Part shown: one piece after another, positions 55,604-64,000 of the stretch | Numbering within the stretch: the stretch's first letter is position 1 | Layout: each line of letters starts with the position of its first letter | Assembly (NCBI RefSeq): GCF_014652695.1 | Contig: NZ_BMZH01000008.1 | Coordinates: 62,001-126,000, forward strand | Source of the DNA: Algimonas arctica | GTDB taxonomy: Bacteria > Pseudomonadota > Alphaproteobacteria > Caulobacterales > Maricaulaceae | DNA length: 64,000 nt | Direction: 5' to 3' | Notes under the pieces: generated by a model | What the model was told of the DNA's origin: nothing | Seen by the model: the letters and a program-made list of their open reading frames with translations, nothing else | Database searches by the model: none | Program-made: the position numbers and the translations under genes

Positions 55604-57741
55604 GAGGATATCTCACAAAACGGCGTGTCACCGTGGGACGCCTTGGCCGCACGGGCCCAAGCAAAGGCGTGGCCATCACTGATGTAGTAGTAAGTGTGCC
55701 CATTGGGTATCAGCGCGAGCGTCAGGCCGCCATAACCGGACATCGCCGGGACATAGAGGTCAGCCTCACAGCCGAGGCTCAGTCCCGCATTCCACGCCCA
55801 AAAACCGTTCTTATAACGCTGGTTATCAATCACCGCGCGAAGACCGACTGGGCGGACTCTCTTTTGCAACGCATCCGACAGCATGTCAGGGTCCAGCATA
55901 GGCTTACCCTTGATCCGTCCGCCATCGTGTAAAAAAGCAGCGATCTTGGCGATGTCATCGCGGTGCAAGGTCAGGCCCCAGCCGGTAAAGACTTGGCCGA
56001 CATCATCATATGTCCGGCGCGTTTGGCGCACGACAGGGCTGGTCCCTAAGGCGTCCCAAAGCGGACGGATCAAGTCGTCAAAGATATCCGCCTCAGCACG
56101 CCCTGTTTTTTCACGTAAGAAAGCGGTGATCGCCGTTCCGAGAAGATAGGTGTCCGTGGTGTGATAGACGAACGTCTCACCGGGCGCGGACCGACGATCA
56201 TATAAGGTACAAGCCAGATCGATTTTCTGTTCATGGCTGTCCGCAATAAAGAACTGTCGGCTGCCCTCTGACGCTTCGTCTTCATCATACACATCGGAGG
56301 CGTAATAGCCTGTCGCCATATCCAGCGCATGTTGGAACGTAACGTCTTTCCAATCACGGCACGCCGGAACGTAATCCGAGATCAATGCGTCCATCGCGCC
56401 CGGATAGAGCTTTTCCAAGCGCATAGACGCAACCCCAGCGATCATTGATTTCGCCCAAGAATAAGAGGGCAAATCGAGCACGTCACAGAACGGATAGTCG
56501 CCGAAACGTGTCGGACACGGGGCGGTAAAATGCGTTCCATTTTTAACGTACCCCAGAGCCGTCATCGCCTCGGGTGTGACTTCTGTGGAATGACCGAGTT
56601 GGTCTCGGAAACTCAATTCAGACAGTGGCCGTGTCGGCAATCGTCGCGAGACTTCTTCTCGGTAAGCGCGGAGGGTGGCGTCCGAGTCTGGCAGGGGGCC
56701 GAGATCGACAGTAATCGGCGCACTGCCCCAGAGGTTAAATTGCAAATACGCGCAGGTTTCGGACCCAATTTGATAGACCATATCGGACGTCTGTCCGTCT
56801 GGTCCAATTTCAAAAGTGAGAACGCCATTATGGAGACAATTCGCATTCCGTTCCTGCAACGCGAAAGGGAGGCTGGCCCGAACATGTCCGTTTACACGGC
56901 GCCAAATTACTCCCGGTTCAATGATCCACTCCCAATCGGGATGGTCGCTCGGCCGAGGTCCGCGTTGCACGGGTATCAAATCCGTTCCGTCATGGACGAA
57001 GCCCATTTCAATAGCTGGTAAATGATTCAGTCTGTCCGCTGTTGGCGCATAATTAAAGGCGTCCTCTAACAACTCAAAGCCCGTCGCCTGCGATGCGGAA
57101 AACCGCAGAGTTCCCGACAATGACCGGAGGGGAGCGAGAGGCTCAGTGGGGGGCGCAAACGCCTGCATAGAGACCGGAGCGACCGCGACCTGCCCGGCCC
57201 AAAGTACATCTGGGTCCAACGACGTCGGCAGATCCGCGACCCGCCTCATCCCAACCACGGAAATATTATCGACCCAACACGTATCATTTGACGCATTTCC
57301 TTTAATCCGCGCGCCCAGATAAAGGTGGGCGCTCTCAATATCTAGAACCTGCGTGACCGGATGAAGGGTCACTGCATCGTCCTGCCCATCCTCAACGCGC
57401 CCAATTTCAAACCATTGGGCTCCATCCGGAGACGCTTCTAAAATGCAGGCGTCATCGCCTTCCAGTTTCTCAGCCGCGAAGACCGCGCTAATCCTCACGC
57501 GAGGGCTCGAAATGTCCTCCAGCTTCCGGATCGCATAGGCATCGCGAGTCATCTTCAGCGATATATTTCCGGCATAGGTCGTCAGACCGATCTTGCCCTT
57601 ACGCGCATCTGACTGCCACCCGTTCGCATCGCCATCTTGAAAATCTTCGTCCAAATAAGTCTGCGCGGCGACCATCGTTGGGGTCGCAAATAGGCAGGCT
57701 GCGAGGAGTAAATTTCGGACAAACAGACGCGGCAGGATCAT
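55600..57741 (-). CDS. Exported serine hydrolase of the beta-lactamase/penicillin-binding class, with N-terminal beta-sandwich
   Basis: 713 residues, signal peptide cut after MVAAQ. Residues 27-165 look like a jelly-roll module (LDEDFQDGDANGWQ ... CWVDNISVVG), a carbohydrate-binding-like fold. The hydrolase part from about 380 has the S-x-x-K motif SWAK (Ser428, Lys431) and a tyrosine motif in FVYHTTDTYLLG; the third motif is not clear. Proteins of this class act as esterases, D-aminopeptidases or transpeptidase-like enzymes. It contains an unusual number of Cys residues for a periplasmic enzyme, suggesting disulfides. Both ends overlap its neighbours by 4 nt. The reaction is unknown. Confidence 0.75.
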   Translation of the reverse strand: MILPRLFVRNLLLAACLFATPTMVAAQTYLDEDFQDGDANGWQSDARKGKIGLTTYAGNISLKMTRDAYAIRKLEDISSPRVRISAVFAAEKLEGDDACILEASPDGAQWFEIGRVEDGQDDAVTLHPVTQVLDIESAHLYLGARIKGNASNDTCWVDNISVVGMRRVADLPTSLDPDVLWAGQVAVAPVSMQAFAPPTEPLAPLRSLSGTLRFSASQATGFELLEDAFNYAPTADRLNHLPAIEMGFVHDGTDLIPVQRGPRPSDHPDWEWIIEPGVIWRRVNGHVRASLPFALQERNANCLHNGVLTFEIGPDGQTSDMVYQIGSETCAYLQFNLWGSAPITVDLGPLPDSDATLRAYREEVSRRLPTRPLSELSFRDQLGHSTEVTPEAMTALGYVKNGTHFTAPCPTRFGDYPFCDVLDLPSYSWAKSMIAGVASMRLEKLYPGAMDALISDYVPACRDWKDVTFQHALDMATGYYASDVYDEDEASEGSRQFFIADSHEQKIDLACTLYDRRSAPGETFVYHTTDTYLLGTAITAFLREKTGRAEADIFDDLIRPLWDALGTSPVVRQTRRTYDDVGQVFTGWGLTLHRDDIAKIAAFLHDGGRIKGKPMLDPDMLSDALQKRVRPVGLRAVIDNQRYKNGFWAWNAGLSLGCEADLYVPAMSGYGGLTLALIPNGHTYYYISDGHAFAWARAAKASHGDTPFCEISS

Positions 57742-59315
57742 AAGGCACGTCCGATTTTCAAACCGGCGGCGAGCGGAGCTAGCTCGGCTTCATAGTGCCG
57801 CCATTTTTCCACCGATGATGTGTAAAGGGGGCGACGGACCTGAGCCGCGCTGGCCGTCGATGAGGCAGATTGATTTGTGTGGAAATTCAAACAAGCCGGA
57901 TCCCAATCGAGACCGATTGCAGCGATGAGGTCCCGGCTGACTCCCTCTTGATTGGCGATCAACGATTCATAGGCGACGTCGTGAACTCGGCCGGGAAACA
58001 TCTCGTGCCAATGGGACATCAAACGCGTCTTTGCCGTGATATAATGGGCCAAGTCGCTTTGGTCGTATGAAAATGGATAGCCCATGCGGAACAAAGTTTT
58101 GAATATGGCATAACCCACATCCATCGGGTTTCGCGTGACATGGATGATCCGCGCCTCGGGCAAAGCCTTGGCGATCAAACCAATGTAGAGAAAATTAAGC
58201 GGCGTTTTATCGACCACGCGGCGGGACGTCGCCCCGCGACCCTCCAGCCCTTTAAGATAGGTCTCGCCCAGCTCTTGCATGTCCAATCGAGACGAATTTC
58301 TGACGAGCCCTTCTTTCGTCTGAACCGATCCGGACAGACGCGTGATCGCAAGCGGGAGATCATTAATTTCGCCCACACTTTCAGCCTCAGGGTGGGATGT
58401 GATGATCCGATCCACTAAGGTCGTGCCGGATCGCGGCAAGCCGACAATGAAGACAGGCCTGGTATCGTGGCAGCCGTTGAAATCAGTGCTGGCAAAGTCC
58501 GCGTTGAAGACACGCTGCAACAGAGACATCGTGTCCAAATCTCCGTCGACTGCATAGGCCATGTTGGCGCGTCGACGTTTTGCGCCGCGCGCAAGCGCTG
58601 CAAAACTGCGCTGATAATCGCCGATGTCTTCGCGTTCTTTTGCCAGCGCATAAGCCAGCTGCACTTCCCCCATCGGCGGAAGATTGGGCCGCTTTAATTG
58701 CGTCTCCAACGCCTCAATATGATTGCGCTCAGGTGTCTGCGACCTGAGTGTCGCTCGGTTATAATAGGCGTCAAAATCAGACGGGTTGAGTTGGATCAAT
58801 TCATCCAAGGTCTGCTCGGCTTTATCCATCTCACCCAGCGCGATATAGGCTGAGGACAGATTATAGAGCAATGAGAGTCGCTGTCGGTCTTGGTCGGATG
58901 ATAGCGCCAATCCCCGCAGCAGACTTTCCAGCGTGCCGTCATGATCCGCCACTTGCGTCTGAATTTCTGCGATCCGACCAAGCTCACTCGCGCTCAGACT
59001 TGCGGATTGTAATATTTCTCGAATTTCGGTGTGGGCTTGCGCAATATTGGACTGTGCAATGAGCGCTTCGATCCGAATGAGCCGCGCATCGAATTGGGTT
59101 GGGTCTGCATTTAATACGACACCCACCTGATCTAACATAAGATCGGGACGATGCCGCATTTGTTCCGCGCGCGCGATCATGAGGCGCGGTGCCACGGCCG
59201 CTGGCGCGGCGCGTAACAAGTCTTCGCAGATCGCAATGACCGCCTGAGCGTTTCGTGATCTGAGCAGGCCATCGGCCCTTGCGAGTGCAGCGTTGAAATC
59301 TTGCGAGTTGGCCAT
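57738..59315 (-). CDS. TPR-containing sulfotransferase-family protein
   Basis: 525 residues. About six TPR helices pairs in residues 1-230 (for example LLYNLSSAYIALGEMDKAEQTLDELIQLNPSDFDAYYNRA), then a PAPS-dependent sulfotransferase domain: the 5'-phosphosulfate loop GLPRSGTTLVDRI, VDKTPLNFLYIGL, and the 3'-phosphate motif HVTRNPMDVGYAIF. It would transfer sulfate to an unknown acceptor, or in some homologues to peptide or lipid. I set the start at ATG 59315; the longer frame from GTG 59363 would begin inside the terminator hairpin. It overlaps the hydrolase gene by 4 nt and follows the TonB receptor gene. Confidence 0.85.
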   Translation of the reverse strand: MANSQDFNAALARADGLLRSRNAQAVIAICEDLLRAAPAAVAPRLMIARAEQMRHRPDLMLDQVGVVLNADPTQFDARLIRIEALIAQSNIAQAHTEIREILQSASLSASELGRIAEIQTQVADHDGTLESLLRGLALSSDQDRQRLSLLYNLSSAYIALGEMDKAEQTLDELIQLNPSDFDAYYNRATLRSQTPERNHIEALETQLKRPNLPPMGEVQLAYALAKEREDIGDYQRSFAALARGAKRRRANMAYAVDGDLDTMSLLQRVFNADFASTDFNGCHDTRPVFIVGLPRSGTTLVDRIITSHPEAESVGEINDLPLAITRLSGSVQTKEGLVRNSSRLDMQELGETYLKGLEGRGATSRRVVDKTPLNFLYIGLIAKALPEARIIHVTRNPMDVGYAIFKTLFRMGYPFSYDQSDLAHYITAKTRLMSHWHEMFPGRVHDVAYESLIANQEGVSRDLIAAIGLDWDPACLNFHTNQSASSTASAAQVRRPLYTSSVEKWRHYEAELAPLAAGLKIGRAL

Positions 59316-59350
59316 AACGGTCACGTTAACGCGACTAATCCCGCCCGTGA

Positions 59351-59379
59351 AGACACGGCCCACGCTGAGCCGTGTCTTT
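59351..59379. terminator. Hairpin between TonB receptor and sulfotransferase genes
   Basis: AAGACACGGC (59351-59360) and GCCGTGTCTT (59370-59379) form a perfect 10-bp stem with a 9-nt loop, 11 nt after the TonB receptor stop codon. The T run is short on the minus strand. It may end most receptor transcripts and lower expression of the downstream genes. Confidence 0.65.
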
Positions 59380-59389
59380 AATTTGGATT

Positions 59390-61771
59390 CTAAAATCCAT
59401 AAGAGCCCGTCAAACCAATCGTTCGAGGCAAGGAAATGAGCTCTTTATTGGCATTCCCGAAATAACCTTCTGAGGGAGACGTGCCCATATAGGCCTCCGT
59501 GAAGACACCGGTCACGCCAGCTTCATCGAAGATATTCTTGACCCATAACGATCCGGTAAAGTTGCCCCGTGTGACCGAGGTTGTTGCGTTCCATAGGCTG
59601 AACCCTTCGAGCGGCACATTAAAGGTGGGGGATACCCCAACACCGTTTCGTGTCTCCGATTGGTAAGATCCATCAACCCGCGCAAAGAAGTCCCATTGGT
59701 CATTAAGCGGGGCAGAATAATCGAGCGCCCAGTTGAGCATATGCTCAGGCGCACCCGGCAACCGGGCGCCATCAACGGCAACAGGTGTTACGCTATTATT
59801 GGGCGCGAAGAAATCGTCAGACAACTCGGCATCAACATAGGCGTAGCCGAGATTATAGTGCCAGCTATCCCCGAAATAACCATCCAGCGAGGCTTCCACA
59901 CCCAGTGTCCGGGCCTTGCTGCCATTCTGGACAGCAAAGAAACCCCAATTTGTCGTGGCTGTATTGAGCTGGGGATCAGTCCAATCGATATAAAATGCGC
60001 TGACATCATACGTCAGACCATTTTTGCTTCCTTTTGTGCCGATTTCATAATTGACGACACTATCAGCTGTGTAGACTTGCCAACCCGGATCTTCTGCGAA
60101 GGTTCCTGTGAGGGGAACCGCATTAGAACCGCCGCGACGATACCCTTCGGAAACCGTCGCATAAATCATCGCGTCATCATTATAGCGCCAAGACACGTTC
60201 CCTTTGAAGAGTATGTCATCTTCACTGGTTTCGAAGGATGCGTTGGTCGGTGTGAAAACGCCGGCATATAATGGCAGATCGATAAAGGTATCATTCTCAG
60301 ATTTATTGTCGAAGTAACGTGCGCCAACCGTGAGGTCGAGCGTGTCCGTCGCATGGTAAGTGACTTCACCAAAGGCGGCGACTTCCTCGAAATTTTCGAC
60401 CCGGCGATAGTCGAAATCCTTATCGCCAGTCACAAGACCGCTCAGGCCCGGCAGCAAAGTATCCCACCATTGTTTGAAGCCGAGCAGATAACTTTCTTGC
60501 GTCGATTCAATTTGCTGTTTGCGGTAAAATCCACCGACAACATAATCGAAAGTCTCGCCGACATTCGACACCAGACGAATTTCCTGCACGATCGCCTCAT
60601 CCGCATAGGACCGAACAGCCGATGCCATTGGGCGTGGATAATTGTAATAGAAACCGAGGAATCCTGCCTGCGCGTAAAAACCCGTATTCTCACTCGTACT
60701 GTCGCCCGTATGGTCATAGTGCGACGTAGAAGATGTGAGCGTCGCAAAGCCTAAATCAACATTCACCTCTAAGGATGTGGAATTGATATCGCGCGTTGAG
60801 GGCTCCAGCTGAATAGAGCCATTTTCACCCTCACCATAGGCGTTTCCAAACCCATCTTGATTGAACGTGTTCTGACGGCGTCCACCGACATCATCCGACT
60901 GCCGAATATGCATCAAGGTGAGATCCACCGTATCGGACGGCTCCCACAATAAGGTCGCGCGACCCATCCATTGATCCACCGTGTCGGCGTCTTCGACAGC
61001 GCTATACGACGCGGCCGGATCGAGAACACCGTTCGGCGCGACAGGAATACCGTTCGCGTCGAGATCATAAACATTCACGTAATCTGTGATGCCCGGATAA
61101 TCGCCATAGCTTCCAACGATACGCAGAGCCGCATCCTCACCGAGTGGAAGGTTCAACACACCATCCAAAGAATAGCCGATGCTTTCAGAGTTTTTCACGC
61201 TGGAGAGTGACGAGCTGACCATGCCTGACGTTTCACCGAGAACCGGTTTACGCGTCATATAACGGATCGTGCCGCCCAACGAGCCGGAGCCATAAAGTGT
61301 GCCCTGCGGTCCGCGAAGAACCTCGACACGCTCTAGATCACGCAACAAGAAATTGCCGAAAATCGGCGTTTCATTGAGGTAGGTTGATACTGATGCCACC
61401 GAAGACACTGCGTAATCGCCAAGCCCGCTACCGTCGACATTGAGGCCGCGAATACGCACTTGGTTCAATGTGCCAGAGTTACGTGCCCCCCGGTCGATCA
61501 CACCCACCCCGGGAATAGAACGGAGGAGTTCCGCGTCATCAAAAATTTGCGCCCGTTCAATGGCAGACCCACTCACCGCAGTGATATTATAAGGCACATC
61601 CGACACAGAGGTTTCGCGGCGTGTGGAGGTGACAATAATTTCGTCCATCACACGCGCTTTGGGCTGTTCGTCTTGGGCCTGCGCCATCGTCGCCGTAAAC
61701 GGAATGATCGCCGAGCTACATAAGAGCGCCGTCGCGAAGAGGTGTCGTCTGGGGGGGGTGAAACCGATCAT
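59390..61771 (-). CDS. TonB-dependent outer-membrane receptor
   Basis: 793 residues, signal peptide cut after MAQAQ. The TonB box DEIIVTSTRR is at about 43-52, followed by the plug domain (LLRSIPGVGVIDRGA, VRIRGLNVDG, VEVLRGPQGTLYGSGSLGGTIRYMT) and the 22-strand barrel ending in LTGSYGF. The plug resembles receptors for small molecules and aromatic or peptide-like compounds more than the 1041-residue receptor at 15077. Substrate unknown. It follows the nitrilase gene after 33 nt with AAAGGAG before the ATG, so the two are probably co-transcribed. Confidence 0.92.
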   Translation of the reverse strand: MIGFTPPRRHLFATALLCSSAIIPFTATMAQAQDEQPKARVMDEIIVTSTRRETSVSDVPYNITAVSGSAIERAQIFDDAELLRSIPGVGVIDRGARNSGTLNQVRIRGLNVDGSGLGDYAVSSVASVSTYLNETPIFGNFLLRDLERVEVLRGPQGTLYGSGSLGGTIRYMTRKPVLGETSGMVSSSLSSVKNSESIGYSLDGVLNLPLGEDAALRIVGSYGDYPGITDYVNVYDLDANGIPVAPNGVLDPAASYSAVEDADTVDQWMGRATLLWEPSDTVDLTLMHIRQSDDVGGRRQNTFNQDGFGNAYGEGENGSIQLEPSTRDINSTSLEVNVDLGFATLTSSTSHYDHTGDSTSENTGFYAQAGFLGFYYNYPRPMASAVRSYADEAIVQEIRLVSNVGETFDYVVGGFYRKQQIESTQESYLLGFKQWWDTLLPGLSGLVTGDKDFDYRRVENFEEVAAFGEVTYHATDTLDLTVGARYFDNKSENDTFIDLPLYAGVFTPTNASFETSEDDILFKGNVSWRYNDDAMIYATVSEGYRRGGSNAVPLTGTFAEDPGWQVYTADSVVNYEIGTKGSKNGLTYDVSAFYIDWTDPQLNTATTNWGFFAVQNGSKARTLGVEASLDGYFGDSWHYNLGYAYVDAELSDDFFAPNNSVTPVAVDGARLPGAPEHMLNWALDYSAPLNDQWDFFARVDGSYQSETRNGVGVSPTFNVPLEGFSLWNATTSVTRGNFTGSLWVKNIFDEAGVTGVFTEAYMGTSPSEGYFGNANKELISLPRTIGLTGSYGF

Positions 61772-61804
61772 AATATTCTCCTTTGAGGCGTCGTGGGGGT
61801 GGAT

Positions 61805-62713
61805 TTAATCAATAATTTTATGGGTAGGCGGCGGCGTGGGGGCGGCGTCTAATTCACCAACAGTGTCCCGCCCGGGCATCGTCAAAGGCCCCAGGGTCTT
61901 AAATGCGGCGCGGCGGTTTTCTGCAGATTGATAAAGATCATATTCGACAGGGGCGTCGCGGAAGCTCTTAAGCACTTGCCCCAATCCGTTCCATCCGAGC
62001 TCACGAACCCGGCGGACTTCGTTAAAATCAAGATTTAAAGCGACGACTTCCGCGCCGACACCGCAGGCATGTAAAAGCTCACCGCCCGGGCCATAGAATA
62101 CAGACTGTCCATTGCCCTGCTCTCCGGCGACGTTGACGTCGATGAAATAGCATTGGTTGGTCGCCGCGTTCGCACGAGCGATGGATAGCTCAACATCCCG
62201 GTCAATTGTGTTCGTCATGGTCGGGAGCAAGATCGCTTCGGCGCCCATTGCCGTCAGGGTGCGGATGACCTCTGGGAACCACATATCATAACAAATCGCG
62301 ACCCCAATCCGGCCGACGCCCGGCACATCAAAGACACAAAAATCACGTCCCGGTGTGACCCCTTTTTCATACGGTAAAAATGGATAGAGCTTGTCATGCC
62401 GCGCGACGATTTCGCCGGCGGGATTGATGACATGTGTTGTGTTGTAAATGTCGGTACCGCGACGTTCGTAAAGAGACCCCGGAATGAGCCAAATGCTGTG
62501 ACGTTTCGCGATCGCTTGCAAACGCGTAATCGTGGGTCCGTTTTCATCTTCAGCCGCTTGCAGCGAGGCGCCGTGAATCGCCAGCTCACCCAGGACAATC
62601 ATTTTAACCCAGGGTAAGCGCTTCGCAGTCGCCGCAATATCCGTCTCGATAGCGTCAAGATTGCCGGACTTACGTCCAGCCGTCTGGATAGCGGCGACTC
62701 CCAAATGGCCCAT
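61805..62713 (-). CDS. Carbon-nitrogen hydrolase (nitrilase superfamily amidase)
   Basis: 302-residue nitrilase-superfamily enzyme with the Glu-Lys-Cys triad: Glu43 in VLGELAIHG, Lys108 in RHDKLYPF and Cys141 in GVAICYDMWFPE. It would hydrolyse a non-peptide C-N bond such as an amide or carbamoyl group. Start taken at ATG 62713, which has GGGGA 6 nt upstream; ATG 62719 is too close to it. A perfect 12-bp hairpin lies just upstream of that ribosome site. It leads the operon that continues into the TonB receptor. Confidence 0.88.
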   Translation of the reverse strand: MGHLGVAAIQTAGRKSGNLDAIETDIAATAKRLPWVKMIVLGELAIHGASLQAAEDENGPTITRLQAIAKRHSIWLIPGSLYERRGTDIYNTTHVINPAGEIVARHDKLYPFLPYEKGVTPGRDFCVFDVPGVGRIGVAICYDMWFPEVIRTLTAMGAEAILLPTMTNTIDRDVELSIARANAATNQCYFIDVNVAGEQGNGQSVFYGPGGELLHACGVGAEVVALNLDFNEVRRVRELGWNGLGQVLKSFRDAPVEYDLYQSAENRRAAFKTLGPLTMPGRDTVGELDAAPTPPPTHKIID

Positions 62714-62726
62714 AAACATTCCCCTA

Positions 62727-62757
62727 ATCGACGCACTCAGCAGACGAGTGCGTCGAT
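62727..62757. promoter_or_regulatory. 12-bp perfect hairpin just ahead of the amidase ribosome site
   Basis: ATCGACGCACTC and GAGTGCGTCGAT with loop AGCAGAC. On the minus strand it ends three bases before GGGGA. It could end the regulator transcript, stabilise the amidase mRNA, or be a DNA operator; no T run follows. Confidence 0.6.
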
Positions 62758-62761
62758 GGGG

Positions 62762-62787
62762 CGTGATTGCATCAAATTTGTATCACG
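62762..62787. promoter_or_regulatory. Inverted repeat CGTGAT-N14-ATCACG upstream of the amidase
   Basis: A 6-bp perfect inverted repeat with a 14-bp spacer in the 115-bp gap between the MocR-type regulator and the amidase gene. The size is compatible with a dimeric GntR/MocR-type site; this is suggestion only. Confidence 0.3.
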
Positions 62788-62834
62788 TTTAGGGCCAGTT
62801 CAGAGGATTTGATGGTGCCAGATTAAAGGGTCCG

Positions 62835-64000
62835 CTAATGTCGCCCTAAAATCGCACTGTCGACGTCATGACCGTCATCATTGACCCAGAAGATACGGTC
62901 TTCCACCATCCTGACAAAGAATTTGGACGTTTCGCCGTAGGCCCAATTTTGCCATTGGCGACACCAGCGATCGCCTTCGATCCACCAACGACCCACGTCG
63001 CGATCTTCACTGGCGTAACCTGCCTTGCCCACCATCGTCCCATCGGCACGCAGGGTTATGGTGCACGGCTCCCCATAGACGGTGTTATAAAGCAGATCGA
63101 CGTTCGTCAGCGTGTGTTCGATCTCCCGGCTCGAGAGATGATCGTCTTCCCCTTCATGGGTTTCTGAGGATTCAATTGAGCACAAGTCAGTGATAATTCT
63201 TGAGAGCCGCTCCACCCCTTCGCGAATACGCTCAGACGGAATGCTGGTCACACCCAAGCGGAAAATATGCTGGTTGGCCCGAGGATCAGCAAAATAGGTG
63301 CTCGCAGGTTCAATCAATATGCCCCGGGCCTCTGCGACTTTGGCCAGCCGTTCTACGTTCAGTCCTTCAGGCCCGTGCACCCAATAGGATGTTCCGCCGG
63401 AGACGGCGGGGATGGCAATCGTCAGCGGTCGATAATGGTTGAGCGCATCGCGTAGCGCCAGCAGCCGAGTCTCGTACACAGATGTCAATCTCCGGAGGAG
63501 TGTATCGTAATGCCCGAGCGTGAGAAAGTACGCCGCAGCTCTCTGATTATTGGGGGATGGCCGCCGCGTCGTGAGGTTTCGAAGTTGCCGTGCTGCTTGA
63601 ATGACCTCTCGGGGTGCCACCATAAATCCAAGTCGGATACCCGGGTCGAGAACTTTTGAAATCGCGCTAAGATAAATAACGCGTCCTTGTGTGTCTAAAC
63701 TATAGATGGAGGGCAGAGGAGAATTCAGAAAATTCATCTCACACTCGAAATCATCTTCGATGATAATTGCATCCGCGACGTCCGCTGCCTCTAAAAGGGC
63801 GTGACGGCGGGCCAGTGTCATCGTCACGCCGCTCGGGCGTTGGCGAGAGGGCGAGACATGGATCATGTCACACCGACCAAATTCTGTGTCAATAATCAGC
63901 CCTTCGCCATCGACGGCGCGTTGTTGAACCTGGCTCCCATTCAAGGAAAATAGTTCCTTTAATTCTGGCAGACCGGGGTCTTCCATAACGACTTTAGAAT
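62835..64000 (-). CDS. MocR-type (GntR/aminotransferase) regulator, 5' end outside window, with extra C-terminal domain
   Basis: The frame is open to the window edge, so the N-terminal DNA-binding part is missing. What is visible begins in the aminotransferase fold (VVMEDPGLPELKELF) and includes the Asp motif IIIEDDFECEMNF, the PLP Lys in YLSAISKVLDPGIRLGF and Arg-containing HIFRLGVTSIP. This is the MocR/PdxR pattern: a regulator using a PLP-binding domain as sensor. After about residue 295 comes a roughly 90-residue extension with Trp and Cys (GRWWIEGDRWCRQWQNW), not part of usual MocR proteins and reminiscent of the small DUF995-like domain. It precedes the amidase and TonB genes and probably regulates them. 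Confidence 0.85.
   Translation of the reverse strand, partial: SKVVMEDPGLPELKELFSLNGSQVQQRAVDGEGLIIDTEFGRCDMIHVSPSRQRPSGVTMTLARRHALLEAADVADAIIIEDDFECEMNFLNSPLPSIYSLDTQGRVIYLSAISKVLDPGIRLGFMVAPREVIQAARQLRNLTTRRPSPNNQRAAAYFLTLGHYDTLLRRLTSVYETRLLALRDALNHYRPLTIAIPAVSGGTSYWVHGPEGLNVERLAKVAEARGILIEPASTYFADPRANQHIFRLGVTSIPSERIREGVERLSRIITDLCSIESSETHEGEDDHLSSREIEHTLTNVDLLYNTVYGEPCTITLRADGTMVGKAGYASEDRDVGRWWIEGDRWCRQWQNWAYGETSKFFVRMVEDRIFWVNDDGHDVDSAILGRH

Noticed and set aside
1-64000. Search for CRISPR arrays, tRNA/rRNA genes, insertion sequences and phage genes
   Set aside because: No regularly spaced repeats, no cloverleaf-like sequence, no transposase, integrase or phage structural gene was found by reading; a dedicated tRNA and small-RNA scan could still reveal something.

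Overview
The window looks like chromosome of an aerobic, probably aquatic alphaproteobacterium of the Caulobacterales/Maricaulales type (Hyphomonadaceae-like). The evidence is two large TonB-dependent receptors, a roughly 1,600-residue NAD-glutamate dehydrogenase, a NodT-type outer-membrane lipoprotein, tandem tryptophan-halogenase-like flavoproteins next to glycoside hydrolases, and moderate-to-high GC (judged by eye, not measured). I see no rRNA, tRNA, insertion sequence, prophage or CRISPR array. Genes are tightly packed, many with 4-8 nt overlaps, and no gene-free stretch exceeds 300 bases.

Layout. 1-2.4 kb: an OmpR-type response regulator and its sensor kinase, read as one 738-residue chain because of a frame shift at a G run. 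2.4-8.7 kb: a xylose block (LacI regulator, xylB, xylA, secreted GH3 enzyme). 8.7-22.5 kb: four flavin-halogenase paralogues in one operon behind a 27-codon leader ORF, a TonB receptor, a lipoprotein GH3 enzyme and two small exported proteins. Four copies of TGNTAGCGNTANCW lie at the heads of these transcription units, so the LacI regulator at 7.7-8.7 kb may control the whole 2.4-22.5 kb region as one plant/algal oligosaccharide regulon. 22.7-30.1 kb: an acyl-activating enzyme and an RND tripartite efflux operon. 30.3-35.6 kb: a divergent pair, one gene fusing a class II amidotransferase-like domain (nucleophile position Ser) to a transglutaminase-like domain, the other fusing a transglutaminase-like domain to a DUF2126 amidoligase. 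35.8-38.1 kb: two universal stress proteins and a LysE-type exporter. 38.1-43.0 kb: NAD-glutamate dehydrogenase. 43.2-44.8 kb: a Tat-signal SDR enzyme and a MarR regulator. 44.8-49.9 kb: proline genes proB, proC, proA and putP. 49.9-54.5 kb: a CusF-like copper lipoprotein and the GABA genes gabD-gabT with a divergent LysR regulator. 54.4-64 kb: an apparent uptake/degradation cluster (MFS, serine hydrolase, TPR-sulfotransferase, TonB receptor, nitrilase-family amidase, and a MocR-type regulator cut by the window edge).

How parts fit together. The GH3 enzymes and the TonB receptor would release and import oligosaccharides, and XylA/XylB would feed xylose to the pentose phosphate pathway. Glutamate is a hub: NAD-GDH, proline synthesis and uptake, and GABA breakdown to succinate lie within 15 kb. 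The most unusual items are the divergent transglutaminase/amidoligase pair, the four-halogenase operon with one copy that has lost both catalytic residues, the shared LacI-type operators, and the frame-shifted two-component system.
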